Shown piece after piece: positions 14,001-26,419 of a DNA stretch of 64,000 bases; position 1 is the first letter of the stretch, and each line of letters starts with the position of its first letter. The position numbers were made by a program, and so were the translations under genes. The notes under the pieces are model-generated. The model ran no database searches. It was given only the letters and a program-made list of their open reading frames with translations, and was not told the origin of the DNA. Source of the stretch: Halictus rubicundus (Eukaryota; Arthropoda; Insecta; Hymenoptera; Halictidae); contig NW_027488894.1 in the NCBI RefSeq assembly GCF_050948215.1, positions 62,001 to 126,000 of the forward strand, read 5' to 3'.

Positions 14001-14589
14001 GGATAGATGATATTACAGGATAGAGGACAGGATAGGACAGAAGAAACGATATTATAGAGGATAGGATAGGATAGAGGATAGGATAGCGGCTTGGATAGGA
14101 TAGAGGATAGGATACGATAGAGAATAGGATAGGATAGATGGTATTATAGGAAAGAGGATACGATCGGATAGAGGATAGGATAGGATAGAGGATAGGATAG
14201 GATAGAGGATAGGATAGGATAGAGGATAGGATAGGATAGAGGATAGGATAGGATAGAGGATAGGATAGGATAGAGGATAGGATAGGATAGAGGATAGGAT
14301 AGGATAGAGGATAGGATAGGATAGAGGATAGGATAGGATAGAGGATAGGATAGGATAGAGGATAGGATAGGATAGAGGATAGGATAGGATAAAGGATAGG
14401 ATAGTATTGAGGATAGGATTGGAGAGAGGATAGGATAGGATAAAGGATAGGATAGGATAGAGAATAGGATAGGAAAGAGGATAGGATAGGATAGAGAATG
14501 GGATAGGATAGAGGATAGGATAGGATAGAGAATGGGATAGGATAGAGAATGGGATAGGATAGAGGATAGGATAGGATAGAGAATGGCAT
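9991..14589 (-). other. 1532-codon stop-free frame on the minus strand, judged non-genic
   Basis: The frame starts at an ATG whose complement CAT lies at 14587-14589 and runs to 9991. The translation is a degenerate 17-residue repeat, YPILSSILSYPLSYPIL, over its whole length. It is made only of Tyr, Pro, Ile, Leu, Ser and rare substitutions. Other long frames overlap it in different phases with the same peptide, for example 11265-13325 and 14052-16685. The reverse complement of the 17-mer has no stop in any frame, so such frames are expected by construction. There is no domain, no signal peptide distinct from the repeat, no conserved flank, and substitutions fall without regard to codon position. 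It would matter only if the C-rich strand were transcribed and translated. Confidence 0.1.
11050..12200 (+). repeat. Segment repeated at about 23.87-24.95 kb
   Basis: The series GAAAAGAGGATAGGACAG, GGGACAGAGGGTACG, AAAGTGGATT and AGATTATAGG occurs in the same order in both places. Offset is 12823 at AAAGTGGATT (11231/24054) and 12772 at the GAGATTCG anchor (12161/24933). The loss of 51 bp equals three 17-mers. Confidence 0.85.
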
Positions 14590-14640
14590 ATGATAGAGGA
14601 TAGGATAGGATAGAGGATAGCACAGAGAATAGGATAGGAT
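13400..14640 (+). repeat. Segment repeated at about 24.93-26.15 kb
   Basis: Anchors: GAGATTCG module 13427/24933 (offset 11506), TACAGGGTAG 13851/25340 (offset 11489), GCGGCTTGG 14086/25575 (offset 11489). The 17-bp step in offset is one monomer. TACAGGGTAG is a rare variant and supports common descent rather than convergence. Confidence 0.86.
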
Positions 14641-16344
14641 AGAGGATAGGATAGGGGATTGGATAGCATAGAGGATGGGACAGGATTGAGGATAGGATAG
14701 GATGGAGGATAGGATACGATAGAGGATATAATGGAATGGAAGATAGGATAGAGAATAGGATAGGATAGAGGATATGATAAGATAGAGGATACGATAGGAT
14801 AGAGGATAGGATAGTATAGAGGATAGGATAGGATAGAGGATAGGATAGGATAGAGGATAGAATAGGATTGAGGATAGGATTGGAGAGAGGATAGGATAGG
14901 ATAGAGGATAGAATGGGATTGAGGATAGGATTGGAGAGAGGATAGGATAGGATACAGGATAGGATAGGATAGAGAATAGGATAGGAAAGACGATAGGATA
15001 GGATAGAGAATGGGATAGGATAGAGGATAGGATAGGAGAGAGGATAGGATAGGATAAAGGATAGGATAGGATAGAGAGTAGGATAGGAAAGAGGATAGGA
15101 TAGGATAGAGAATGGGATAGGATAGAGGATAGGATAGGATAGAGGATAGCACAGAGAATAGGATAGGATAGAGGATAGGATAGGGGATTGGATAGGATAG
15201 AGGACAGGATAGGATTGAGGATAGGATAGGAAAGAGGATAGGATAGGAAAGAGATTCGGATAGGGTAGATAATGTTATACTAAAGAGGATAGGATTGGAG
15301 AGAGGATAGGATAGGATACAGGATAGGATAGGATAGAGAATAGGATAGGAAAGACGATAGGATAGGATAGAGAATGGGATATGATAGAGGATAGGATAGG
15401 AGAGAGGATAGGATAGGATAAAGGATAGGATAGGATAGAGAATAGGATAGGACAGAGGATAGGATAGGATAGAGAATGGGATAGGATAGAGGATAGGATA
15501 GGATAGAGGATAGCACAGAGAATAGGATAGGATAGAGGATAGGATAGGGGATTGGATAGGATAGAGGATAGGATAGGATTGAGGATAGGATAGGATAGAG
15601 GATAGGATAGGGGATTGGATGGGATAGAGGATAGGATAAGATAGACGATAGGATAGGGGATTGGGTAGGATAGAGGACAGGAGACGATAGAGGATAGGAT
15701 AGGATAGAGGATAGGATAGGATAGAGAATAGGAAAGGATAGAGGATAGAATAGGATAGAGGATAGGATAGGGTTGAGGATAGGATAGGATAAAGGATAGG
15801 ATAGGATAGAGGATAGGAGAGGATAGAGGATAGGATAGCATAGAGGATAGGATAGAGGATAGGATAGAGGATTGGATAGGATACAGGATAGGAGACGATA
15901 GAGAATAGGATAGGGGATTGAATAGGTAAGAGGACAGGAGACGATAGAAGGTAGGTTAGGATAGAGGATAGGATAGGATAGAGAATAGGAAAGGATAGAT
16001 AATAGAATAGGATAGAGGATAGGATAGGGTTGAGGATAGGATAGGATAGAGGACAGGATAGGATAGAGGATAGGAGAGGATAGAGGATAGGATAGCATAG
16101 AGGATAGGATAGAGGATAGGATAGAGGATTGGATAGGATACAGGATAGGAGACGATAGAGGATAGGATAGGATAGAGAATAGGATAGGATAGATGACATT
16201 GTAGGAAAGGGGATAGGATATGATAGAGGATACGATATTATAGAGGTTAGGATAGGATAGAGGATAGGATAGGATAGAGGATAGGATACGATAGAGGATA
16301 GGATAGGATAGAGAATAGGATATAGGATTGGATAGGATATAGGA
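14641..16344 (+). repeat. Domain 2 array between mapped duplications
   Basis: Satellite monomers rich in GAGAATGGG, GGATTGGAGAGAGG and GAATGGGATTGAGG variants, with a GAGATTCG module at 15254. Near-identical series recur at about 28.4-30.3 kb. No gene is seen. Confidence 0.75.
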
Positions 16345-17790
16345 TAGGATACGATAGAGGATAGGATAGGATAGGATTGAGAATAGGTTAGGATAGATGA
16401 TATTACAGGATAGAGGACAGGATAGGACAGAGGAAACGATAGTATAGAGGATAGGATAGGATAGAGGATAGGATAGCGAATTGGATAGGATAGAGGATAG
16501 GATACGATAGAGGATAGAATGGAATGGAAGATAGGATAGAGAATAGGATAGGATAGAGGATATGATAGGATAGAGGATACGATAGGATAAAGGATAGGAT
16601 AGGATAGAGAATAGGATAGGAAAGAGGATAGGATAGGATAGAGAATGGGATAGGATAGAGGATAGGATTGGATAGAGGATAGCACAGAGAATAGGATAGG
16701 ATAGAGGATAGCATAGGGGATTGGATAGGATAGAGGATAGGATAGGATTGAGGATAGGATAGGAAAGAGGATAGGATAGGAAAGAGATTCGCATAGGGTA
16801 GATAATGTTATAGGAAAGAGGATAGGATATGATAGAGGATACGATATTATAGAGAATAGGATAGGATGGAGGATCGGATAGGATAGGATAGAGGATAGGA
16901 TAGGGGATTGGATGGGATAGAGGATAGGATAAGATAGAGGATAGGATAGGGGATTGGGTAGGATAGAGGACAGGAGACGATAGAGGATAGGATAGGATAG
17001 AGGATAGGATATAGGATTGGATAGGATAGAGGATAGGATACGATAGAGGATAGGATAGGATAGGATAGAGAATAGGTTAGGATAGATGATATTACAGGAT
17101 AGAGGACAGGATAGGACAGAGGAAACGATATTATAGAGGATAGGATAGGATAGAGGATAGGATACGATAGAGAATAGGATAGGATAGATGGTATTATAGG
17201 AAAGAGGATACGATCGGATAGAGGATAGGATAGGATAGAGGATAGGATAGGATAGAGGATAGGATAGGAAAGAGGATAGGATAGGATAGAGGATAGGATA
17301 GGATTGAGGATAGGATTAGAGAGGATAGGATAGGATAAAGGAAAGGATAGGATAGAGAATATGATAGGAAAGACGATAGGATAGGATAGAGAATGGGATA
17401 GGATAGAGGATAGGATAGGAGATTGGATAGGATACAGGCTAGGAGACGATAGAGAATAGGATGGGATAGATGGTATTATAGGAAAGAGGATACGATAGGA
17501 TAGAGGATAGGATAGGATAGAGGATAGGATAGGATAGAGGATAGGATAGTATTGAGGATAGGATTGGAGAGAGGGTAGGATAGGATAAAGGATAGGATAG
17601 GATAGAGAATAGGATAGGAAAGAGGATAGGATAGGATAGAGAATGGGATAGGATAGGGGATAGGATAGGATAGAGAATAGCACACAGAATAGGATAGGAT
17701 AGAGGATAGGATAGAGGATTGGATAGGATAGAGGATAGGATAGGATTGAGGATTGGATAGGAAAGAGGATAGGATAGGAAAGAGATTCGG
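16345..17790 (+). repeat. Segment repeated at about 30.74-32.31 kb
   Basis: Offset is 14396 at ACGATAGAGG (16352/30748) and at the GAGATTCG module (16787/31183). It is 14531 in the stretch around 17439-17685 (31970-32216), where GCTAGGAGACGATAG and GATTAGAGAGG variants are shared. It is 14519 at the next GAGATTCG module (17785/32304). The downstream copy therefore gained a net of about 120-135 bp. Confidence 0.84.
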
Positions 17791-20249
17791 ATAGGGTAGA
17801 TGATGTTATAGGAAAGAGGATAGGATATGATAGAGGATACGATATTATAGAGAATAGGATAGGATGGAGGATCGCATAGGATAGGATAGAGGATAGGATA
17901 GGGGATTGGATGGGATAGAGGATAGGAGAGGATAGAGGATAGGATAAGATAGAGGATAGGATAGGATAGAGGATAGGATAGCATAGAGGATAGGATAGAG
18001 GATAGGGTAGAAGATAGGATAGAGGATTGGATAGGATAGAGGATAGGATAGGATAGAGGATAGAATGGGATTGAGGATAGGATTGGAGAGAGGATAGGAT
18101 AGGATACAGGATAGGATAGGATAGAGAACAGGATAGGAAAGACGATAGGATAGGATAGAGAATGGGATAGGATAGAGGATAGGATAGGAGAGAGGATAGG
18201 ACAGGATAAAGGATAGGATAGGATAGAGGATAGGATAGGATAGAGGATACGATAGGATAGAGAAAATGTTAGGATAGATGATGTTATAGGATACACGATA
18301 GGATAGGATAGAGGATACGATATTATAGATGATAGCATAGGATCGAGTATTGGATAGGATAGAGAATAGGACGGGATAGAGGATAGTATACGATAGAGGA
18401 TAGTATAGGCTACAGGATTGGATAGGATAGAGGATACTATAGGATAGAGGATAGGATAGAGAATAGGATAGGATAGAGGATAGGAGACGATAGAGCATAG
18501 GAGACGATAGAGGATAGGATAGAGGATAGGATAGAGGATATTATAGGATTGAGAATAGGATAGGATAGCGGATAGGATAGGATGGAGTATAGCATAGAAT
18601 TGAGGATAGCATAGGATTGAGGATAGGATGGGAAAGAGGATAGGATAGAGGATAGGATAGGACAGATGATATTATAGGATAGAGGATAGGATAGGATGGA
18701 GGATAGGATAGGATAGATGATAAGATAGGATAGCGGAAAGGATAGGGTGGAGTATAGGATAGGATAGAGGATAGGATAGGATAGAGAATAGGATAGGATA
18801 GGGAATAGGATAGGGTAGACGATATTATTGGATACAGGATAGGATATGATAGAGGATACGATATTATAGAGGATAGGATAGGATAGAGGATCGGAGAGGA
18901 TAGAGGATAGGATAGCATAGAGGATAGGATAGAGGATAGGATAGAGGAATGGATAGGATACAGGATAGGATAGGATAGAGGATAGGATAGGGGATTGGTT
19001 AGGATAGGGGATTGGATAGAATAGAGGATAGGATAGGATAGAGGATTGGATAGGATAGAGGATACGATAGGATGGAGGATAGGATAGGATAGAGGATAGG
19101 ATAGGATAGAGGATAGGATAGGATAGAGGATCGGATGGGATAGAGGATTGGATAGGATAGAGGATAGGATACGATAGAGGATAGGATAGGATTGAGGATA
19201 CGATAGGATAGAGGACAGGATAGGATACAGGATACGATATTATAGAGGATAGGATAGGATAGAGAAGAGGATAGGATAGATGATGTTATAGCATAGATGA
19301 TAGGATAGGATAGAGGATATGATATTATAGATGATAGAATAGGATCGAGTATTGGATAGGATAGAGAATAGGATAGGGGATTGGATAGGATAGAGGATAG
19401 GATAGGATAGAGGATAGGATAGGATAGGGGATTGGATAGGATAGAGGATACGGTAGGATAGAGGATAGGATAGAGAGTAGGATAGGATCGAGGATAGGAG
19501 ACGATAGAGGATAGGATTGGATAGAGAATAGGATAGAGGATAGGATAGGGGATTGGATAGGATAGAGGATATTATAGGATAGAGGATATGATAAGATAGC
19601 GGATAGGATAGGATGGAGTATAGAATAGAATTGAGGATAGGATAGGATAGAATATAGGATAGGATAAAGAATAGGATAGGATAGATGATATTATAGGATA
19701 GAGGATAGAATATGATTGAGGATACGATATTATAGAGGATAGGATAGGATAGAGGATAGGATGGGATAGAGGATAGGGTAGGATAGAGGGTAGGATAGGA
19801 TAGAGGGCAGGATAGGTTAGAGGACAGGATAGGGTATTGGATAGGATAGAGGATAGGAGACGATAGAGGATAGGATAGGGGATTGAATAGGAAAGAGGAC
19901 AGGAGACGATAGAAGGTAGGTTAGGATAGAGGATAGGATAGGATAGGACAGAGGATAGGATAGGGGAATGGGTAGGATAGAGGACAGGAGACGATAGAGG
20001 ACAGGATAGGATAGAGGATAGGATAGGACAGTGGATAGGATAGCATAGAGGATAGGATAGAGGATAGGATAGAGGATAGGATAGAGGATAGGATAGAGGA
20101 TTGGATAGGATAGAGGATACGATACGATAGAGGATAGGATAGAGAATAGGATAGGATAGTGAATAGGATAGGGGATTGGATCGGATACAGGATAGGATAC
20201 GATAGAGGATAGGATAGGATAGAGGATAGGATAGGATAGAGGATAGGAT
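17791..20249 (+). repeat. Domain 2 array, includes source of a 34.9-35.1 kb copy
   Basis: The subsegment 18660-18840 carries GACAGATGATATTATAGG, GATAAGATAGG and ATTATTGG. It recurs at 34910-35090 (ATTATTGG 18823/35074, offset 16251). The rest is satellite with GGGGATTGG and GATACGATAGG variants. No gene is seen. Confidence 0.78.
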
Positions 20250-20990
20250 GGGAAAGAGGATAGGATAGGATAGAGAATGGGATTGGATAGGGGATAGGAT
20301 AGGATAGAGAATAGCATACAGAATAGGATAGGATAGAGGATAGGATAGAGGATTGGATAGGATAGAGGATAGGATAGGATTGAGGATAGGATAGGAAAGA
20401 GGATAGGATAGGAAAGAGATTCGGATAGGGTAGATGATGTTATAGGAAAGAGGATAGGATATGATAGAGGATACGATATTATAGAGAATAGGATAGGATG
20501 GAGGATCGCATAGGATAGGATAGAGGATAGGATAGGGGATTGGATGGGATAGAGGATAGGAGAGGATAGAGGATAGGATAAGATAGAGGATAGGATAGGA
20601 TAGAGGATAGGATAGCATAGAGGATAGGATAGAGGATAGGGTAGAGGATAGGATAGAGGATTGGATAGGATAGAGGATACGATACGATAGAGGATAGGAT
20701 AGAGAATAGGATAGTATAGAGGATAGGATAGGGGATTGGATCGGATACAGGATAGGATACGATAGAGGATAGGATAGGATACAGGATAGGATAGGATAGA
20801 GGATAGGATAGGATAGAGGATAGGATAGGATAGAGGATAGTATAGGATAGAGGATAGGATAGAGGATATTATAGGATTCAGAATAGGATAGGATAGCGGA
20901 TAGGATAGGATGGAGTATAGCATAGAATTGAGGATGGCATAGGATTGAGGATAGGATGGTATAGAGGATAGGATAGAGGATAGGATAGGA
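20250..20990 (+). repeat. Segment repeated at 34.19-34.91 kb
   Basis: Offset is 13940 from about 20250 through the GAGATTCG module (20419/34359) and beyond 20701. It is 13923 by GATTCAG (20875/34798), a loss of one 17-mer in the downstream copy near 20.79 kb. Shared rare variants include GATTCAGAATAGG, GATGGCATAGG and GATGGTATAG. Confidence 0.88.
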
Positions 20991-22750
20991 CAGATGATAT
21001 TATAGGATAGAGGATAGGATAGGATGGAGGATAGGATAGGATAATGGATAGGATAGGATACTGGATAGGATAGGATAGAGGATAGGATAGGATACAGGAT
21101 AGGATAGGCGATTGGATAGGATAGATGATATTATAGGAAAGAGGATATGATATGATAGAGGATACGATATTATAGAGGATAGGGTAGGATAGAGGATAGG
21201 ATAGAATAGAGGATAGGATAGGATAGTGGATAGGATAGGATTGAGGATAGGATAGGAAAGAGGATAGGATAGGAGAGAGGAGAGGATAGGATAGAGGATG
21301 GGATAGGATAGAGGATAGGATAGGATAGAGGATAGGATAGAGGATAGTATAGAGGATTGGATAGGATAGAGGACAGGATCGGATAGAGGATAGGATAGGA
21401 TAGAGGATAGGATAGGATAGCGGATTGGATAGGATAGAGGATAGGATAGGATAGAGGATAGGAGAGGATAGAGGATAGGATAGCATAGAGGATAGGATAG
21501 AGTATAGGATACAGGATAGGAGACGATAGAAGATAGGATATGATAGAGCTTAGGAAAGGGGATTAGATAGGATAGAGGATAGGATACGATAGAGGATAGG
21601 ATAGGATAGAGGATAGGATAGGATAGAGGATAGGATGGGACAGAGGATACGATAGGATAGAGGATGGGATAGGATAGAGGATACGATAGGATAGAGGAAA
21701 GGATAGGAAAGTGGTTAGTATAGGAAGGATGATAGGATAGATTATAGGATAGAGGATAGGATAGGATAGAGGATACGATATTATAGGCGATATGATAGGA
21801 TAGTGGACAGGATAGGATAGAGGAAAGGATAAGAAAGTGGATAGGATAGGATGGATGATAGGAGAGATTATAGGATAGAGGATTTAATAGGATAGAGGAT
21901 AGTATAGAATAGAGGGTAGGATAATATAGGGGATAGGATAGGATAAAGGATAGGATAGGATAGGATAGGATAGAGGATAGGATAGGATAGAGCATCGGAT
22001 AGAGGATAGGATAGGATAGAGGATAGGATAGGTGACTCGATAGGATAGTGGATAGGATAGGTTCGAGGATCGGATAGGATAGAGAATATAATAGGATAGA
22101 TGATATTATAGCAAAGAGGATATTATAGGATAGAGGATACGATATTATAGGCGATATGATAGGATAGTGGACAGGATAGGATAGAGGAAAGGATAGGAAA
22201 GTGGATAGGATAGGATGGATGATAGGATAGAGAATAGGATAGAGGATCGGATAGAGGATAGGATAGGATAGAGGATAGGATAGGATAGAGGAAAGGATAG
22301 AATAGAGGATAGGATAGGTAAATTGATAGGATAGAGGATAGGATACGATAGATGAAAGGATAGGATAGAGGATAGGATAGAGGATAGGATAGAGGATAGG
22401 ATAGAGGATAGGACAGAGGATAGAATAGGATAGAGGATAGGATAGGATACGATAGAGGATAGGATAGATGATAGGATAGGATCGAGGATATGATAGAGGA
22501 TAGGATAGGATAGAGGATGGTATAGAGGATAGGATAGAGGATAGGATAGGATAGAGGATAGGATAGGGTAGAGGATAGTATAGGTTTGAGGATAGGATAG
22601 GATAGAGGATAGGATAGGGTAGAGGATAGGATAGGATTGAGGATAGGATAGGATAGAGGATAGGATAGGGGATTGGATAGGATACAGGATAGGATAGGAT
22701 AGAGGATATGATAGGATAGAGGATTGGATTTGATACAGGATTGCATTGAG
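20991..22750 (+). repeat. Domain 1-like island inside domain 2
   Basis: Copies of 6.57-7.06 kb (at 21.05-21.22 kb) and of 8.69-9.83 kb (at 21.69-22.75 kb) lie here in the same order but with the intervening sequence shortened. GCTTAGGAAAGG at 21548 corresponds to 7770 at offset 13778. The island is flanked on both sides by domain 2 modules. Confidence 0.86.
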
Positions 22751-23869
22751 GATAGGATAGGATAGAGGATAGGATAGATGATAGTATAGAGGATAGGATA
22801 GGACACAGGATAGGATAGGATAGAGGATAGGATAGGGGATTGGATAGGGTACAGGATAGGATAGGATTGAGGATAGGATAGGATAGAGGACAGGATATGA
22901 TTAAGGAAAGGTTAGGATAGAGGATTGGATTTGATACAGTATTGCATTGAGGATAGGATAGATAGGATAGATGATAGTATAGAGGATAGGATAGGACACA
23001 GGATAGGATAGGATAGAGGATAGGATAGGATAGATGATTGGATTTGATACAGGATTGCATTGAGGATAGGATAGGATAGAGGATAGGATAGATGATAGGA
23101 TAGAGGATAGGATAGGATAGAGGATACGATGGGGTAGAGGATAGGATAGGATAGATGATAGTATAGGGGATTGGATAGGATAGAGGATAGGATAGGATAG
23201 AGGATATTATAGGATAGAGGGTAGGATAGGATAGAGGATATTATAGGATAGACGATAGGATAGGATAGAGGATGGGATAGGATAGAGGATAGGATTGGAT
23301 GGAGGATAGGATAGAATAGAAAATAGGATAGGACAGAGGGTAGGATACGATAGAGTCTGGGATAGGATTCAGGATAGAATAGCATAGAGGATGGGATAGG
23401 ACAGAGGGTAGGATACGATAGAGTCTGGGATAAGATTCAGGATAGGATAGCATAGAGGATGGGATAGGATAGATGATACGATAGGATAGAGGTTACGATA
23501 GGACAGAGGATAGGATACGATAGAGGATAGGATAGAGGATGGGATAGGATAGAGGAGAGGATAGGATAGAGGATAGGATAGGATAGAGGATAGGTTAGGA
23601 TAGAGGATAGGATAGGATAGAGGATGGGATAGGATAGAGGATGCGATACGATAGTGTATATTATAGGATAGAGGATAGGATAGGATAGAGGATAGGATAG
23701 GATAGAGGACAGGATAGGATAGAGGATAGGATAGGATAGAGTATACGAAAGGGGATTGGATAGGATAGAGGATGGGATAGGATAGAGGATAGGTTAGGAT
23801 AGAGGATATTATAGGATAGAGGGTAGGATAGGATAGAGGATAGGTCAGAATGGAGGATTGGATAGAATA
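22751..23869 (+). repeat. Domain 2 array with ATTGCATTG copies
   Basis: ATTGCATTG occurs at 22740, 22941 and 23054, as it does at 9832. This suggests local multiplication of a sequence derived from the domain 1 island. Two GAGTCTGGGATA-type variants near 23355 and 23425 form a short tandem pair. No gene is seen. Confidence 0.76.
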
Positions 23870-26150
23870 GAGGACCGGATAGGATGGAGGATAGGATAGG
23901 ATAGAAAAGAGGATAGGACAGAGGATAGTATAGGATAGAGTATAGGATAGGATAGAGAATAGGATAGGATAGGGGATAGGATGGGACAGAGGGTACGATA
24001 GGATAGAGGATGGGATAGGATAGAGGATACGATAGGATAGAGGAAAGGATAGGAAAGTGGATTGGATAGGATGGATGATAGGATAGATTATAGGATAGAG
24101 CATCGGATAGGATAGAGGATAGTATAGGATAGAGGATAGGATAGGATAGAGGAAAGGATAGGAAAGTGGATAGGATAGGATGGATGATAGGATAGATTAT
24201 AGGATAGAGGATCGGATAGGATAGAGTATAGTATAGGATAGAGGATAGGATAGGATAGAGGATAGGATAGGATAAAGGATAGGATAGGATAGGATAGGAT
24301 AAAGGATAGGATAGGATAGAGGATAGGATAGAGGATAGGATAGAGGATTGGATAGGATACAGGATAGGAGACGATAGAGGATAGGATAGGATAGAGGATA
24401 GGATAGGGGATTGGATCGGATACAGGATAGGATACGATAGAGGATAGGATAGGATAGAGGATAGGATACGATAGAGGATAGGATAGGATAGAGGATAGCA
24501 CAGAGAATAGGATAGGATAGAGGATAGGATAGGGGATTGGATAGGATAGAGGATAGGATAGGATAGAGGATAGGATAGGATAGAGGATAGAATGGGATTG
24601 AGGATAGGATTGGAGAGAGGGTAGGATAGGATACAGGATAGGATAGGATAGAGAATAGGATAGGAAAGACGATAGGATAGGATAGAGAATGGGATAGGAT
24701 AGAGGATAGGATAGGAGAGAGGATAGGATAGGATAAAGGATAGGATAGGATAGAGAATAGGATAGGAAAGAGGATAGGATAGGATAGAGAATGGGATAGG
24801 ATAGAGGATAGGATAGGATAGAGGATAGCACAGAGAATAGGATAGGATAGAGGATAGGATAGGGGATTGGATAGGATAGAGGATAGGATAGGATTGAGGA
24901 TAGGATAGGAAAGAGGATAGGATAGGAAAGAGATTCGGATAGGGTAGATGATGTTATAGGAAAGAGGATAGGATATGATAGAGGATACGATATTATAGAG
25001 AATAGGATAGGATGGAGGATCGGATAGGATAGGATAGAGGATAGGATAGGGGATTGAATGGGATAGAGGATAGGATAAGATAGAGGATAGGATAGGGGAT
25101 TGGGTAGGATAGAGGACAGGAGACGATAGAGGATAGGATAGGATAGAGGATAGGATAGGATAGAGGATAGGATAGCATAGAGGATAGGATAGAGGATAGG
25201 ATAGGGGATAGGATAGAGGATTGGATAGGATAGAGGATACGATACGATAGAGGATAGGATAGAGAATAGGATAGGATAGAGGATAGGATAGGGGATTGGA
25301 TAGGATAGAGGACAGGAGACGATAGAGGATGGGATAGGGTACAGGGTAGAATAGGATAGAGGATAGGATAGGATAGAGGATAGGATACGATAGAGGATAG
25401 GATAGGATAGAGAATAGGATATAGGATTGGATAGGATAGAGGATAGGATACGATAGAGGATAGGATAGGATAGGATAGAGAATAGGTTAGGATAGATGAT
25501 ATTACAGGATAGAGGACAGGATAGGACAGAGGAAACGATATTATAGAGGATAGGATAGGATAGAGGATAGGATAGCGGCTTGGATAGGATAGAGGATAGG
25601 ATACGATAGAGAATAGGATAGGATAGATGGTATTATAGGAAAGAGGATACGATCGGATAGAGGATAGGATAGGATAGAGGATAGGATAGGATAGAGGATA
25701 GGATAGGATAGAGGATAGGATAGGTTAGAGGATAGGATAGGATAGAGGATAGGATAGGATAGAGGATAGGATAGGATAGAGGATAGGATAGGATAGAGGA
25801 TAGGATAGGATAGAGGATAGGATAGGATAAAGGATAGGATAGTATTGAGGATAGGATTGGAGAGAGGATAGGATAGGATAAAGGATAGGATAGGATAGAG
25901 AATAGGATAGGAAAGAGGATAGGATAGGATAGAGAATGGGATAGGATAGAGGATAGGATAGGATAGAGAATGGGATAGGATAGAGAATGGGATAGGATAG
26001 AGGATAGGATAGGATAGAGAATGGCATAGGATAGAGGATAGGATAGGATAGAGGATATGATAAGATAGAGGATACGATAGGATAGAGGATAGGATAGTAT
26101 AGAGGATAGGATAGGATAGAGGATAGGATAGGATAGAGGAAAGAATGGGA
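23870..26150 (+). repeat. Chimeric segment: 11.05-12.2 kb joined to 13.4-14.6 kb
   Basis: The left part matches 11050-12200 (offsets 12823 to 12772). The right part matches 13400-14640 (offsets 11506 to 11489). The switch occurs at or near the GAGATTCG module at 24933, which is present at both source positions. This is what unequal exchange between two copies of that module would give. Confidence 0.82.
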
Positions 26151-26419
26151 TTGAGGATAGGATTGGAGAGAGGATAGGATAGGATAGAGGATAGAATGGG
26201 ATTGAGGATAGGATTGGAGAGAGGATAGGATAGGATACAGGATAGGATAGGATAGAGAATAGGATAGGAAAGACGATAGGATAGGATAGAGAATGGGATA
26301 GGATAGAGGATAGGATAGGAGAGAGGATAGGATAGGATAAAGGATAGGATAGGATAGAGAATAGGATAGGAAAGAGGATAGGATAGGATAGAGAATGGGA
26401 TAGGATAGAGGATAGGATA

